Below are positions 23,273-35,182 of a DNA stretch of 64,000 bases, piece by piece (position 1 is the first letter of the stretch; each line of letters starts with the position of its first letter). The notes under the pieces were generated by a model. That model saw only the letters and a program-made list of their open reading frames with translations, was not told where the DNA came from and made no database searches. The translations under genes were made by a program, and so were the position numbers. The stretch comes from Litoditis marina (taxonomy: Eukaryota; Nematoda; Chromadorea; Rhabditida; Rhabditidae), in the NCBI GenBank assembly GCA_964036275.1, contig OZ038435.1, forward strand, positions 28,997,521-29,061,520, in the 5' to 3' direction.

Positions 23273-24929
23273 AAGCGCCGGTTTTGCAAAATATTCTCAT
23301 TTTTTGCATTACTATTTTATGATTATATGTACAAAAGTGAACTTCTCAGTAAAGTTTACAAGTTTGTAATGTTACCTACAACTATTTTTTTCAAGAAAAC
23401 TCAAATTCCGGCCAAATTCGGAGGTTTGGCCACTGGTTTGGAGGGAATTTCAAGGGAATGATCTGAAAATGAGGTGATTATAGGGTAACACGATGCGCTG
23501 AACATTTCTAGACTAATTTCAGGACACGTACTATGACGTGAAACACGTGAAATGCTTTTTTTGTGGGCCGAAACTGACAATTTTTTGAAGCTTGAAATAG
23601 AAGTTTCATTGGTGGTGGACGGCCGTGTGGGTTTATGGGTGGGGATATGTGAGTGAAAGTTGTTTCTCCCCCTAGAAAACTTCACGGGCTTTCTAATGAT
23701 GTATTGTGTGAAAAATTTCGTTCGCCCAATTTTTCACAAAAAGTTGTAAACCAAAATCTGCGAGGTCAAATTCACTGATGACGAAATTTAGAGCCGGGGT
23801 CAACTAGTAAACTAGTCCAAAATGATGGTAGGGGGCTGAAAGTTGGTAACCTGGTATCTGAGGTATCTATGGACCTATTCTGGAAGTTGTGTGATGATAT
23901 CTTCAAAATTGCCAAAAAACTGTGATTTATAAGCAACGGTTTTGGCACTTTTTGGGGGTGGCTGAACTGGAAAAACTGTCCAAACACAATGTTTTGATGC
24001 GGAAACTACTAGAATGAAGTTTCCAACTATGGCGATTGCAAATATAAACGCTAAAATGTCACTGGGTGGTTGTAATTACACGTAAACGTGGCAGGCTGGC
24101 TCAAAGGGTGGCACCAAAGTAAACGGTGTCAGCTATCGGACCAGCTCAACATCATTTTCAGAACTCGAGGAATAGTTTTTCGGAATCAGCGCCAAATTCT
24201 GAAACGACTAATTGTTGAGTTTAACGATTTCCACGTATTTCACGTTTTTCTCAACTTCGGCCCAGAATCTAAAAATGTGGATTTTTGTCATTTTGAGGCA
24301 TCTCGTTGGAAGGTTAAAAATAAACAGAAAGTTCTGAAATTTGGAACATGTGTAGGTAAGAGCAAGACTAGTGCACACTGAAAAAATAATGTTCTTATCA
24401 CGAAAATTGATAGAGATATACAAGTCGAAAATATAGTTTTTTTCACTTTCTGATGGTTGGTGTGGGGTGAAAATGGGAAAAAAATATGTTTTTCTTAAAC
24501 ATCATAAAACAGTGTAATCAACCACGTAGATTCCGAATATCAATGTCAGAATGCCAAAAAAGTCAGTTTACACGTGTGAAATGGGAAAGATGTGCGCTCT
24601 CCTCTCTATAAAGCTGGTAAGGGGGTTTCGTTGGTTTTTTCGGAAGGGGTGTCTTTACATGCACCTTGTTAGCGCAGTTGTGAACGGATTTGTCTGAATT
24701 TTGCAACAAATGTTGCGTAAAGCTGTGACTACGAAAGAACGTTTGAATTTTGTCAATATCTAATTTGCGCGGCGCGCAGCAACGCGATTTCTCGGGCGCA
24801 AGCCAGCCATAATCCTGGAAAAGCGCATTTCACTTGTGATACTGGCTCGTTTGCATTATTTTTACTAGGCAAAAAGGCTTAGGCTTAGGCCAACCATGTT
24901 TCCTAGAAGAGCTCGTTTCACAACACTCA

Positions 24930-27900
24930 TTCACTCACTCAAAGTGTTCCAAACATCAATTGAAAAAATCAGCCAATTCGGAGTCAAAAAAGTTTTTGCA
25001 CCATGTGGGGGACCCTTATGTGAAACACAGATTTTGGTCAAAATTGAAAAGTTGTAGTTTTACGCTCAAACTTTCAGCATCACTCACTCAAAGTGTTCTA
25101 AACAACATTTGCAAAAATCAGCCGATTCGGAGTCAAAAAAGTTTTTGCACCATGTGGGGGACCCTTATGTGAAAAACAGATTTTGGTCAAAATTGAAAAG
25201 TTGTAGTTTTACGCTCAAACTTTCAGCATCACTCACTCAAAGTGTTCTAAACAACATTTGGGAAAATCAGCCGATTCGGAGTCAAAAAAGTTTTTGCACC
25301 ATGTGGGGGACCCTTATGTGAAAAACAGATTTTGGTCAAAATTGAAAAGTTGTAGTTTTACGCTCAAACTTTCAGCATCACTCACTCAAAGTGTTCTAAA
25401 CAACATTTGAAAAAATCAGCCGATTCGGAGTCAAAAAAGTTTTTGCATCATGTGGGGGGCCCTTATGTGAAAAACAGATTTTGGTCAAAATTGAAAAGTT
25501 GTAGTTTCACGCTCAACCTTTCAGCATCACTCACTCAAAGCGTTCTAAACAACATTTGAAAAAATCAGCCGATTCGGAGTCAAAAAAGTTTTTGCACCAT
25601 GTGGGGGGCCCTTATGTGAAAAACAGATTTTGGTCAAAATTGAAAAGTTGTAGTTTCACGCTCAACCTTTCAGCATCACTCACTCAAAGCGTTCTAAACA
25701 ACATTTGAAAAAAATCAGCCGATTCGGAGTCAAAAAAGTTTTTGCACCATGTGGGGGACCCTTATGTGAAAAACAGATTTTGGTCGAAATTGAAAAGTTG
25801 TAGTTTTACGCTCAAACTTTCAGCATCACTCACTCAAAGTGTTCTAAACAACATTTGAAAAAATCAGCCGATTCGGAGTCAAAAAAGTTTTTGCACCATG
25901 TGGGGGACCCTTATGTGAAAAACAGATTTTGGTCAAAATTGAAAAGTTGTAGTTTTACGCTCAACCTTTCAGCATCACTCACTCAAAGCGTTCTAAACAA
26001 CATTTGAAAAAAATCAGCCGATTCGGAGTCAAAAAAGTTTTTGCACCATGTGGGGGACCCTTATGTGAAAAACAGATTTTGGTCGAAATTGAAAAGTTGT
26101 AGTTTTACGCTCAAACTTTCAGCATCACTCACTCAAAGTGTTCTAAACAACATTTGCAAAAATCAGCCGATTCGGAGTCAAAAAAGTTTTTGCACCATGT
26201 GGGGGACCCTTATGTGAAAAACAGATTTTGGTCAAAATTGAAAAGTTGTAGTTTTACGCTCAAACTTTCAGCATCACTCACTCAAAGTGTTCTAAACAAC
26301 ATTTGGGAAAATCAGCCGATTCGGAGTCAAAAAAGTTTTTGCACCATGTGGGGGACCCTTATGTGAAAAACAGATTTTGGTCAAAATTGAAAAGTTGTAG
26401 TTTTACGCTCAAACTTTCAGCATCACTCACTCAAAGTGTTCTAAACAACATTTGAAAAAATCAGCCGATTCGGAGTCAAAAAAGTTTTTGCATCATGTGG
26501 GGGGCCCTTATGTGAAAAAGAGATTTTGGTCAAAATTGAAAAGTTGTAGTTTCACGCTCAACCTTTCAGCATCACTCACTCAAAGCGTTCTAAACAACAT
26601 TTGAAAAAATCAGCCGATTCGGAGTCAAAAAAGTTTTTGCACCATGTGGGGGGCCCTTATGTGAAAAACAGATTTTGGTCAAAATTGAAAAGTTGTAGTT
26701 TCACGCTCAACCTTTCAGCATCACTCACTCAAAGCGTTCTAAACAACATTTGAAAAAAATCAGCCGATTCGGAGTCAAAAAAGTTTTTGCACCATGTGGG
26801 GGACCCTTATGTGAAAAACAGATTTTGGTCAAAATTGAAAAGTTGTAGTTTTACGCTCAAACTTTCAGCATCACTCATTCAAAGTGTTCTAAACAACATT
26901 TGCAAAAATCAGCCGATTCGGAGTCAAAAAAGTTTTTGCACCATGTGGGGGACCCTTATGTGAAAAACAGATTTTGGTCAAAATTGAAAAGTTGTAGTTT
27001 TACGCTCAAACTTTCAGCATCACTCACTCAAAGTGTTCTAAACAACATTTGAAAAAATCAGCCGATTCGGAGTCAAAAAAGTTTTTGCACCATGTGGGGG
27101 ACCCTTATGTGAAAAACAGATTTTGGTCAAAATTGAAAAGTTGTAGTTTTACGCTCAAACTTTCAGCATCACTCATTCAAAGTGTTCTAAACAACATTTG
27201 CAAAAATCAGCCGATTCGGAGTCAAAAAAGTTTTTGCACCATGTGGGGGAGGGACCCTTATGTGAAAAACAGATTTTGGTCAAAATTGAAAAGTTGTAGT
27301 TTTACGCTCAAACTTTCAGCATCACTCATTCAAAGTGTTCTAAACAACATTTGAAAAAATCAGCCGATTCGGAGTCAAAAAAGTTTTTGCACCATGTGGG
27401 GGACCCTTATGTGAAAAACAGATTTTGGTCAAAATTGAAAAGTTGTAGTTTTACGCTCAAACTTTCAGCATCACTCATTCAAAGTGTTCTAAACAACATT
27501 TGCAAAAATCAGCCGATTCGGAGTCAAAAAAGTTTTTGCACCATGTGGGGGAGGGACCCTTATGTGAAAAACAGATTTTGGTCAAAATTGAAAAGTTGTA
27601 GTTTTACGCTCAAACTTTCAGCATCACTCACTCAAAGTGTTCTAAACAACATTTGAAAAAATCAGCCGATTCGGAGTCAAAAAAGTTTTTGCATCATGTG
27701 GGGGGCCCTTATGTGAAAAACAGATTTTGGTCAAAATTGAAAAGTTGTAGTTTCACGCTCAACCTTTCAGCATCACTCACTCAAAGCGTTCTAAACAACA
27801 TTTGAAAAAATCAGCCGATTCGGAGTCAAAAAAGTTTTTGCACCATGTGGGGGAGGGACCCTTATGTGAAAAACAGATTTTGGTCAAAATTGAAAAGTTG

Positions 27901-30563
27901 TAGTTTTACGCTCAAACTTTCAGCATCACTCACTCAAAGTGTTCTAAACAACATTTGAAAAAATCAGCCGATTCGGAGTCAAAAAAGTTTTTGCATCATG
28001 TGGGGGGCCCTTATGTGAAAAACAGATTTTGGTCAAAATTGAAAAGTTGTAGTTTCACGCTCAACCTTTCAGCATCACTCACTCAAAGCGTTCTAAACAA
28101 CATTTGAAAAAATCAGCCGATTCGGAGTCAAAAAAGTTTTTGCACCATGTGGGGGGCCCTTATGTGAAAAACAGATTTTGGTCAAAATTGAAAAGTTGTA
28201 GTTTTACGCTCAAACTTTCAGCATCACTCACTCAAAGTGTTCTAAACAACATTTGAAAAAATCAGCCGATTCGGAGTCAAAAAAGTTTTTGCATCATGTG
28301 GGGGGCCCTTATGTGAAAAACAGATTTTGGTCAAAATTGAAAAGTTGTAGTTTCACGCTCAACCTTTCAGCATCACTCACTCAAAGCGTTCTAAACAACA
28401 TTTGAAAAAAATCAGCCGATTCGGAGTCAAAAAAGTTTTTGCACCATGTGGGGGACCCTTATGTGAAAAACAGATTTTGGTCGAAATTGAAAAGTTGTAG
28501 TTTTACGCTCAAACTTTCAGCATCACTCACTCAAAGTGTTCTAAACAACATTTGAAAAAATCAGCCGATTCGGAGTCAAAAAAGTTTTTGCACCATGTGG
28601 GGGACCCTTATGTGAAAAACAGATTTTGGTCAAAATTGAAAAGTTGTAGTTTTACGCTCAACCTTTCAGCATCACTCACTCAAAGCGTTCTAAACAACAT
28701 TTGAAAAAAATCAGCCGATTCGGAGTCAAAAAAGTTTTTGCACCATGTGGGGGACCCTTATGTGAAAAACAGATTTTGGTCGAAATTGAAAAGTTGTAGT
28801 TTTACGCTCAAACTTTCAGCATCACTCACTCAAAGTGTTCTAAACAACATTTGAAAAAATCAGCCGATTCGGAGTCAAAAAAGTTTTTGCACCATGTGGG
28901 GGACCCTTATGTGAAAAACAGATTTTGGTCAAAATTGAAAAGTTGTAGTTTTACGCTCTAACTTTCAGCATCACTCATTCAAAGTGTTCTAAACAACATT
29001 TGCAAAAATCAGCCGATTCGGAGTCAAAAAAGTTTTTGCACCATGTGGGGGACCCTTATGTGAAAAACAGATTTTGGTCAAAATTGAAAAGTTGTAGTTT
29101 CACGCTCAACCTTTCAGCATCACTCACTCAAAGCGTTCTAAACAACATTTGAAAAAATCAGCCGATTCGGAGTCAAAAAAGTTTTTGCACCATGTGGGGG
29201 ACCCTTATGTGAAAAACAGATTTTGGTCAAAATTGAAAAGTTGTAGTTTTACGCTCAAACTTTCAGCATCACTCACTCAAAGTGTTCTAAACAACAAAGT
29301 TGTAGTTCTACGCTCAACTTTCAGCATCACTCATTCAAAGTGTTCTAAACAACATTTGAAAAAATCAGCCGATTCGGAGTCAAAAAAGTTTTTGCACCAT
29401 GTGGGGGACCCTTATGTGAAAAACAGATTTTGGTCAAAATTGAAAAGTTGTAGTTTTACGCTCAAACTTTCAGCATCACTCACTCAAAATGTTCTAAACA
29501 ACATTTGAAAAAATCAGCCGATTTGGAGTCAAAAAAGTTTTTGCACCATGTGGGGGACCCTTATGTGAAAAACAGATTTTGGTCAAAATTGAAAAGTTGT
29601 AGTTTTACGCTCAAACTTTCAGCATCACTCACTCAGAGTGTTCTAAACAACATTTGGAAAAATCAGCCGATTCGGAGTCAAAAAAGTTTTTGCACCATGT
29701 GGGGGAGGACCCTTATGTGAAAAACAGATTTTGGTCAAAATTGAAAAGTTGTAGTTTTACGCTCAAACTTTCAGCATCACTCATTCAAAGTGTTCTAAAC
29801 AACATTTGGAAAAATCAGCCGATTCGGAGTCAAAAAAGTTTTTGCACGATGTGGGGGACCCTTATGTGAAAAACAGATTTTGGTCAAAATTGAAAAGTTG
29901 TAGTTTCACGCTCAAACTTTCAGCATCACTCACTCAAAGTGTTCTAAACAACATTTGAAAAAATCAGCCGATTCGGAGTCAAAAAAGTTTTTGCACCATG
30001 TGGGGGACCCTTATGTGAAAAACAGATTTTGGTCAAAATTGAAAAGTTGTAGTTTTACGCTCAAACTTTCAGCATCACTCACTCAAAATGTTCTAAACAA
30101 CATTTGGAAAAATCAGCCGATTCGGAGTCAAAAAAGTTTTTGCACCATGTGGGGGACCCTTATGTGAAAAACAGATTTTGGTCAAAATTGAAAAGTTGTA
30201 GTTTTACGCTCAAACTTTCAGCATCACTCACTCAAAGTGTTCTAAACAACATTTGGAAAAATCAGCCGATTCGGAGTCAAAAAAGTTTTTGCACCATGTG
30301 GGGGACCCTTATGTGAAAAACAGATTTTGGTCAAAATTGAAAAGTTGTAGTTTTACGCTCAAACTTTCAGCATCACTCACTCAAAGTGTTCTAAACAACA
30401 TTTGGAAAAATCAGCCGATTCGGAGTCAAAAAAGTTTTTGCACGATGTGGGGGACCCTTATGTGAAAAACAGATTTTGGTCAAAATTGAAAAGTTGTAGT
30501 TTCACGCTCAAACTTTCAGCATCACTCACTCAAAGTGTTCTAAACAACATTTGGAAAAATAAG
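24930..30563 (+). repeat. 149-bp satellite, about 38 monomers with higher-order structure
   Basis: Monomers repeat every 149 bp, with occasional +1, +2 or +4 variants (for example GGGGGA versus GGGGGAGGGA). Variant types (CATCATGTGGGGGG, TCGAAATTG, CACGCTCAACC with GCGTTC) recur in the same order 1045 bp apart (25109 onward versus 26154 onward), which is a 7-monomer higher-order repeat. One disrupted monomer lies near 29296-29330. Frames of about 70 codons per monomer are incidental. Confidence 0.92.
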
Positions 30564-31304
30564 CCTATGTTTGCAGCGATTCGCACTAGTAAATCTGATT
30601 GCTCAGCCCAAAACTATTGACAGCCGCGCAGCGGCTGCTTTAATAATCGATAATAACGTGCGCTGCGCGCACGCCTATCAGACGCGGCGGCACTAAAACA
30701 CCCAGAACTTGGTTCAAAATGATCAGACGTCAGACTTTGAGAAACTTTTTTGTATCAAAAAGGGCACCGTGGCGAACTAATTACAAAATCATTTATCGCT
30801 AGTCAGACCATAATCCGGGGTACTCCTAGGAGTAAAACGTGAGACGGCAGCGACAATGTCGTTTTTAACTCGGTTTTAACTGTTGTTTATTACCCTGCGT
30901 CTCCTCAAAACATATGCTATTTTCATGAGTAAAACTTGTCACGGCAGCGACAATGTCGTTGCCGTCTCAAGTTCGACTCAGTCGGCGGGGGCCAAGTCAG
31001 TGATTTCTCAGAGTCAGCACAAAACTTGTCATTAAAACTAAGCCAAGTCTGCGGCGAATCTCAGCGTTCAGTGACCGGGGTGAGCCCGGGGCACCACCGC
31101 AGGAGGTTCCGCTCTGAGAACCGGTTAACGGGTCTACGTCTGGAACCATTTCGTCAGGTAACTCTTATTCCTCCCGAAAGGCGTTGTAAGACCAAGTTCC
31201 AAATCTGTTCTCAAAAATGGTTAATTGTAAACCGGTTAATGATTGCTGATATGGTTCAAGAATCACTGGGTTAATGTAAAATTGACCGCGTAATTCATCA
31301 TCTT

Positions 31305-31912
31305 ATGAAATAGCGAATTCTTTATTTACCCCTGGCAGTTAACCATATTAACCGGGTTACCTGGATAACCCTTTTGTTAACCACTTGGTAACCCCGAATT
31401 TCCCCCAAAATACATTGTAGAAAGGGTTACAAAGGGGTTAACAAAAGGGTTGGGAAAATTGAAGTATCGCCCCCCACTTTAGTTGGGTCCCCCCCGTAGC
31501 ACTTCAACCCCCCACCCAAGCTAAAACCTGAAAATCTAGGAGAGGGGGGGGGGTCAAAATTCAACTTCGACATTTACTATTTACCCCCCACCTGGGTCGG
31601 CGGGGGGTAGAACTTCAATGGTGGGGGGTCAAACTTCAACGAGTGGGGGGTCAAACTTCAACGAGTGGGGGGCTGAACTTCAATACCGGAAATGTTTACT
31701 TTTTACCCCCCACCCTCAAACTTTTGTATTGCAGATGATAAATTGGAGTATCACCCCCCGGTGGGGGGGGGGGTCAAACTACAACTCCCTGAACGCAATA
31801 CAATTTCAGAAAGGTGGGGGGTAAAAAGTCATCCCAAAGGGTTAACCAGGTAACCCGGTTAATGGTTAACTGAGAGGGTTATCGAAATACCGGGTTCTTT
31901 GTGCAATTGGCC
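31305..31912 (-). repeat. TTAACC/GGTTAA fold-back element A with nested insertion
   Basis: The left end GCGAATTCTTTATTTACCCC and the right end GAAATACCGGGTTCTTTGTG match the two ends of element B (34676-34901) in reverse orientation. Its arms contain ACCGGGTTACCTGG, CCCTTTTGTTAACCACTTG and their complements. The inner part is split by C/G-run DNA. Confidence 0.7.
31450..31830. repeat. G-run insertion with 22-bp tandem repeat
   Basis: Many runs of 5-9 G or C are present. GTGGGGGGTCAAACTTCAAC repeats with a 22-bp period around 31621-31680. The flanks and centre (TTGAAGT/ACTTCAA motifs next to G-runs) suggest its own inverted structure. Confidence 0.7.
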
Positions 31913-32933
31913 AAACTATATTAAATAACTGAAAGTCATAAGGCAGGCCTGAACGAATATCGTAGAAGCATCCTATGCAATCGCTGGAATACTGGTTATG
32001 CGAAAACTTGTCAAAATATTGTTAGAAAAAGGAATAATGCAACAGTAACTGGCTAGCTCCGAGGTTGGCAGGTCATTTGAAATAATAATTCAATCATGTT
32101 CTGAAGTTGATCTTGAGATGTTGAAAATACCTCAGAACTCTACCTTGATTTTTTACCATGTCTGACTATTTTTATGATTAGGCGTTGTATGTATAATTCA
32201 CATCATAAATTCCAATGAAAAAACTAAAACGAAACGTTCAAAATAATACTAGAATTACAATCAATTGTGAGGAGTTGCAATTGCATTAGCCCAAAAAGCG
32301 TTTTGGAGACGAGATAATGAAACCAACTTACCAGCAGCCACAGGTTGAGTACTCCGGGTGATCGAAAAAGTACCCTTAAGATGTGACACTTTTTTTTTGA
32401 TAATTCACATTTTAACCGGAAAATCCATGCACACAAAATGAATAAACTATTCATTTCACCTAGTAACATCTGTACAGGTACATTTTAGCCACCTAGTTCA
32501 ATATACACTAAATTTTAATATGAGACTAAAATCAATAAACATGCAGACATAGTACATATGAACTTGTATCACAACTACCCATGTTTCTCGATCTATTCAA
32601 AGACATCTTCACGCTCACAGATGTATCTGAAAATAGACCAATAATATGCTAGTAATTCATAAAGAAACAAAGGAAATATTAAGATCTTCGGTCCACCTCA
32701 CTCTGACGTTTTTTTCAACTCACCTTTTCATTAGAAGAAGTATCCTTTAGGATGGAAGTGTGAACAGCTTACGAAAAAAAGTAGCAATTTGAAAAGTATT
32801 ATTAACGGCAACGCCAAAATGTTGTTATCAATAAGTTCTTCAAAGACACGTCTTTAATCGAACTTAGTCGAATCCAAGTTGTGAAACTATAAGTTCGCAT
32901 GACCCAACTATTACAATTACAAGAGTATACAAC

Positions 32934-34973
32934 CTACTTGAACACATCTCGCGGAGTTTTGAGTTTTTCCGAATCGGCTAGGGGGATCTCGAAGCCAAAC
33001 TCGTCCTCAACTGCCATCATAATTTCAACCTGAGATAAATATTCATATCCAATCTATTTATTTCCCGAGACATTCTTTCGAATATACATTTTTTTTCAGA
33101 GAAATCATGAAATACCTTGAAGACGACAGCTGTTCCGCTCAAACGCATAGCTTTTACATTACAATCAGATTAGTTGTTCTTCGAACGTTTACGTGCCATG
33201 AAGAATTAACTCATTTATGGGGGAAATACCCTATGCACTGATTAACTTTTGTGTCGTGGAGAAACGTACGACTTTCAGACTTTTCGTTTCACTTAATGGA
33301 AAAGAATAGAGTATTTATTTTAATTTTCCCTGAAAGGAACTAACATGATCGAGAGAGTCCAGACCAAGATCTTTAGTGAAATCAGCTTCGAGTTTCAGGA
33401 GAGACTCTTTGTCAGCCGGGAATCTATCCCATGCTCTAACAGCCTTCAGGACACGTTCCTCAACCTGAGATTATAGAAAATTACATCAGAAAAAAACTAA
33501 TTTTGCTCTAAAAGAGATTTGCATATACATATATAATTTAGTGTGTAGCAATTGCATTATTGATCAGAAAATTATTTTGTTTTTGCCGGAGGGGAGCTCA
33601 ATTACAGAATTTTACTTGAGCGGGAAGCCTAAACTACACTAAAACTGAACAGTTTCATCAGCCAATGAAAAAAGTCTCATATTCAACTAACAAAAATATG
33701 TTTTACGAGCTTGTGATAAAAGTGCTTCGACTAATCGTTAATAGTAATGTTACTAAGTAGCAAGTAAAATATTACGCCACAATGATCATACCTGTTTAAA
33801 GGTGAGCTGCTTGGGAGGATCAAATGGACCGAATACCTCGACGTGGCTCGACCTACAACGACTTCTGGTCACATATTGGCTTAATACGCAAACCGCAACT
33901 TCCATGAGTTTGGAGTTCATTCAAAGTAGAACCTATACTCTTTGAAAAAGAAGAAGTAACATGATCATGAAGAACACATGCTTATCCTAAATAATGACAT
34001 TGTTACCAGGTTCGCTTACTCTTAGACACACGGTATGAACGCTTCCCAAACGAACCGCGATTTCATTTACCTGGTTTTTTGGCTCACCATCACTATTGGC
34101 GCGCTGCCAGTTTGGCCCGCACAAATCAAATGGATCACTGGTCTCGGCGCGCCAGCCAAGAATCGATGTACAGAAGCCTTGATTTGCATATCACTGATGT
34201 AAATTTTTACTGTTATCGTGCTCTATTCGCAATAACCGCAACGCGGATTCTGTACGAAGCGGTTTTAGGTTTTTCCATTTTTTACGTTGGGCTGTTCCCT
34301 ATTAGCGTTCATACCGTGGACATAATGCATGGTTGATTTTTCAAATGAAGTCTGCTACTTTCTGAAAGTTTCGCCAATTCAAAGTTCGAAGTGGCCGTAT
34401 TATGAAACTTAAACAACATTGCGATATTTTCGTTAACTTACATTTTGAAAACAACTGACTAAATTTGTCGCGCTTAAAAAACGCACTTTTTGAGGGGTCA
34501 GGGGTTTTTGAGGGGTTTTTGTGAAAGCAAAAATATTTGAGCAGGTCGTAGGGTTTCATTACCGGAACAAGCTTTCTATGACACTTCGCCACAAAAAACA
34601 CTATCCTCTACATTCCTATGTCCGGTTGGTGTTTCTTGGTGAATTTTTCGGTTATCCGTTAATAACCATAAATAAAAAGGCCAATTCCACAAGGAACCCG
34701 GTATTTCGTTAACCCTACCAGGTAACCTTAACCGGGTTACCTGGTTAACCCTTTTGTTAACCACTTGTTAACCCTCTTTTACAATGTCTTTTGGGGCAAA
34801 TTTAGGGTTACCAAGTGGTTAACAAAAGGGTTAACCAGGTAACCCGGTTAATGGTTAACGGCTAGGGTTAACGAAATACCGGGTTAAATAAAGAATTCGC
34901 CAAATAAAAACCAGTTACCTGACCAACAGAACGCGAAAAAAAAGAAGCAAACGAAACCAGGTTGATATACAAT

Positions 34974-35029
<56 letters not shown>

Positions 35030-35182
35030 ACTGCTTCTCAAACAGCTAGTAGCATACCTATGCTGTAAAATGGACGCAGGAACTGCGGCCAAGCGTTGTC
35101 GTAGCACCGGGACTTGAACAGTAGAAATTAATCTACGAGATGCCACCAAAGAAGCGCACTTGACGGCTGATCGTGTCCACAT
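32934..35182 (-). CDS. NDUFAB1: mitochondrial acyl carrier protein (complex I subunit NDUFAB1 family)
   Basis: Four exons: 35058-35182, 33792-33852, 33345-33464 and 32934-33029, with phases that join into 133 codons. Acyl carrier proteins hold growing fatty acyl chains on a phosphopantetheine arm for mitochondrial fatty acid/lipoate synthesis. The same protein is also an accessory subunit of respiratory complex I and supports iron-sulfur assembly. The first about 42 residues are rich in Arg, Ser and Ala with few acidic residues, as in a mitochondrial presequence. The family signature DLGLDSLDHVEI is present, with attachment Ser about residue 99, followed by the acidic EDEFGFEIP helix. The start lies 3 bases after a TTTCAG acceptor, consistent with trans-splicing. 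Intron 1 (about 1.2 kb) contains fold-back element B and an (AT)n tract. The gene lies downstream of rpl-36 on the same strand. Confidence 0.9.
34676..34901 (+). repeat. TTAACC/GGTTAA fold-back MITE B
   Basis: About 225 bp, folding almost completely on itself: ACCGGGTTACCTGGTTAACC on the left is answered by GGTTAACCAGGTAACCCGGT on the right, around a centre near 34785-34800. The ends are GGCCAATTCCACAAGGAACC and AATAAAGAATTCGCC. It lies in intron 1 of the acyl carrier protein gene and is inverted relative to element A. Confidence 0.8.
34976..35025. repeat. (AT)n microsatellite
   Basis: About 25 uninterrupted AT dinucleotides in intron 1 of the acyl carrier protein gene. Confidence 0.95.

Larger units (their letters stand above)
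21570..30802 (+). mobile_element. Helitron-like element E9 carrying the 149-bp satellite (9233 bp)
   Basis: Begins exactly like E8 and follows it for about 3.3 kb, including tRNA-like module T6 and an internal 5' end at 24602. It then has a single TTAGGC unit at about 24868-24890 and the 149-bp satellite. It closes at 30640-30802 with a segment homologous to the E7 3' end (AATCGATAATAACGTGCGCT, CACTAAAACACCCA, TTTATCGCTAG). DNA after 30802 shows no 5'-end motif, so this is the right border of the chain. Confidence 0.62.
30803..32933. other. non-coding transition region
   Basis: No gene is recognised. It holds an ACGGCAGCGACA/TGTCGTTGCCGT hairpin near 30941-30966, an interrupted fold-back element (31305-31912) and a G-run-rich insertion inside it (about 31450-31830). 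The stretch 31920-32933 is AT-rich DNA with no convincing exon. The 3' end of the acyl carrier protein gene lies to the right. Confidence 0.6.

Noticed and set aside
2913..30563. A CRISPR array
   Set aside because: The arrays are direct tandem monomers without unique spacers, the genome is a nematode, and no cas-like gene exists.
24960..30620. Repeated frames of about 70-119 codons starting M(K/E/Q)KSADSESKKF
   Set aside because: They are one incidental frame of the 149-bp satellite, repeated per monomer; stops recur at each monomer because 149 is not a multiple of 3.
1..30802. Repeated frames of 60-98 codons, such as the MAGWLKGWHQS type at 1710, 17335, 20711 and 24088
   Set aside because: They recur because the element recurs. 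Overlapping frames on the opposite strand are equally open, and copies differ by frame-breaking changes. No Rep or helicase motif is seen.
1..30802. That the left half is a subtelomere
   Set aside because: TTAGGC units are inside mobile elements in short arrays and not in long pure hexamer runs, so chromosome position cannot be concluded from this window.
32224..32469. An 81-codon minus-strand frame downstream of the acyl carrier protein gene
   Set aside because: The carrier protein has a complete C-terminus and stop at 32934; this frame has no recognisable domain and an unremarkable AT-rich composition.
34079..34336. An 85-codon plus-strand frame starting MAHHHYWRAASLARTNQ
   Set aside because: It lies inside intron 1 of the acyl carrier protein gene on the other strand and has no recognised domain or splice support.
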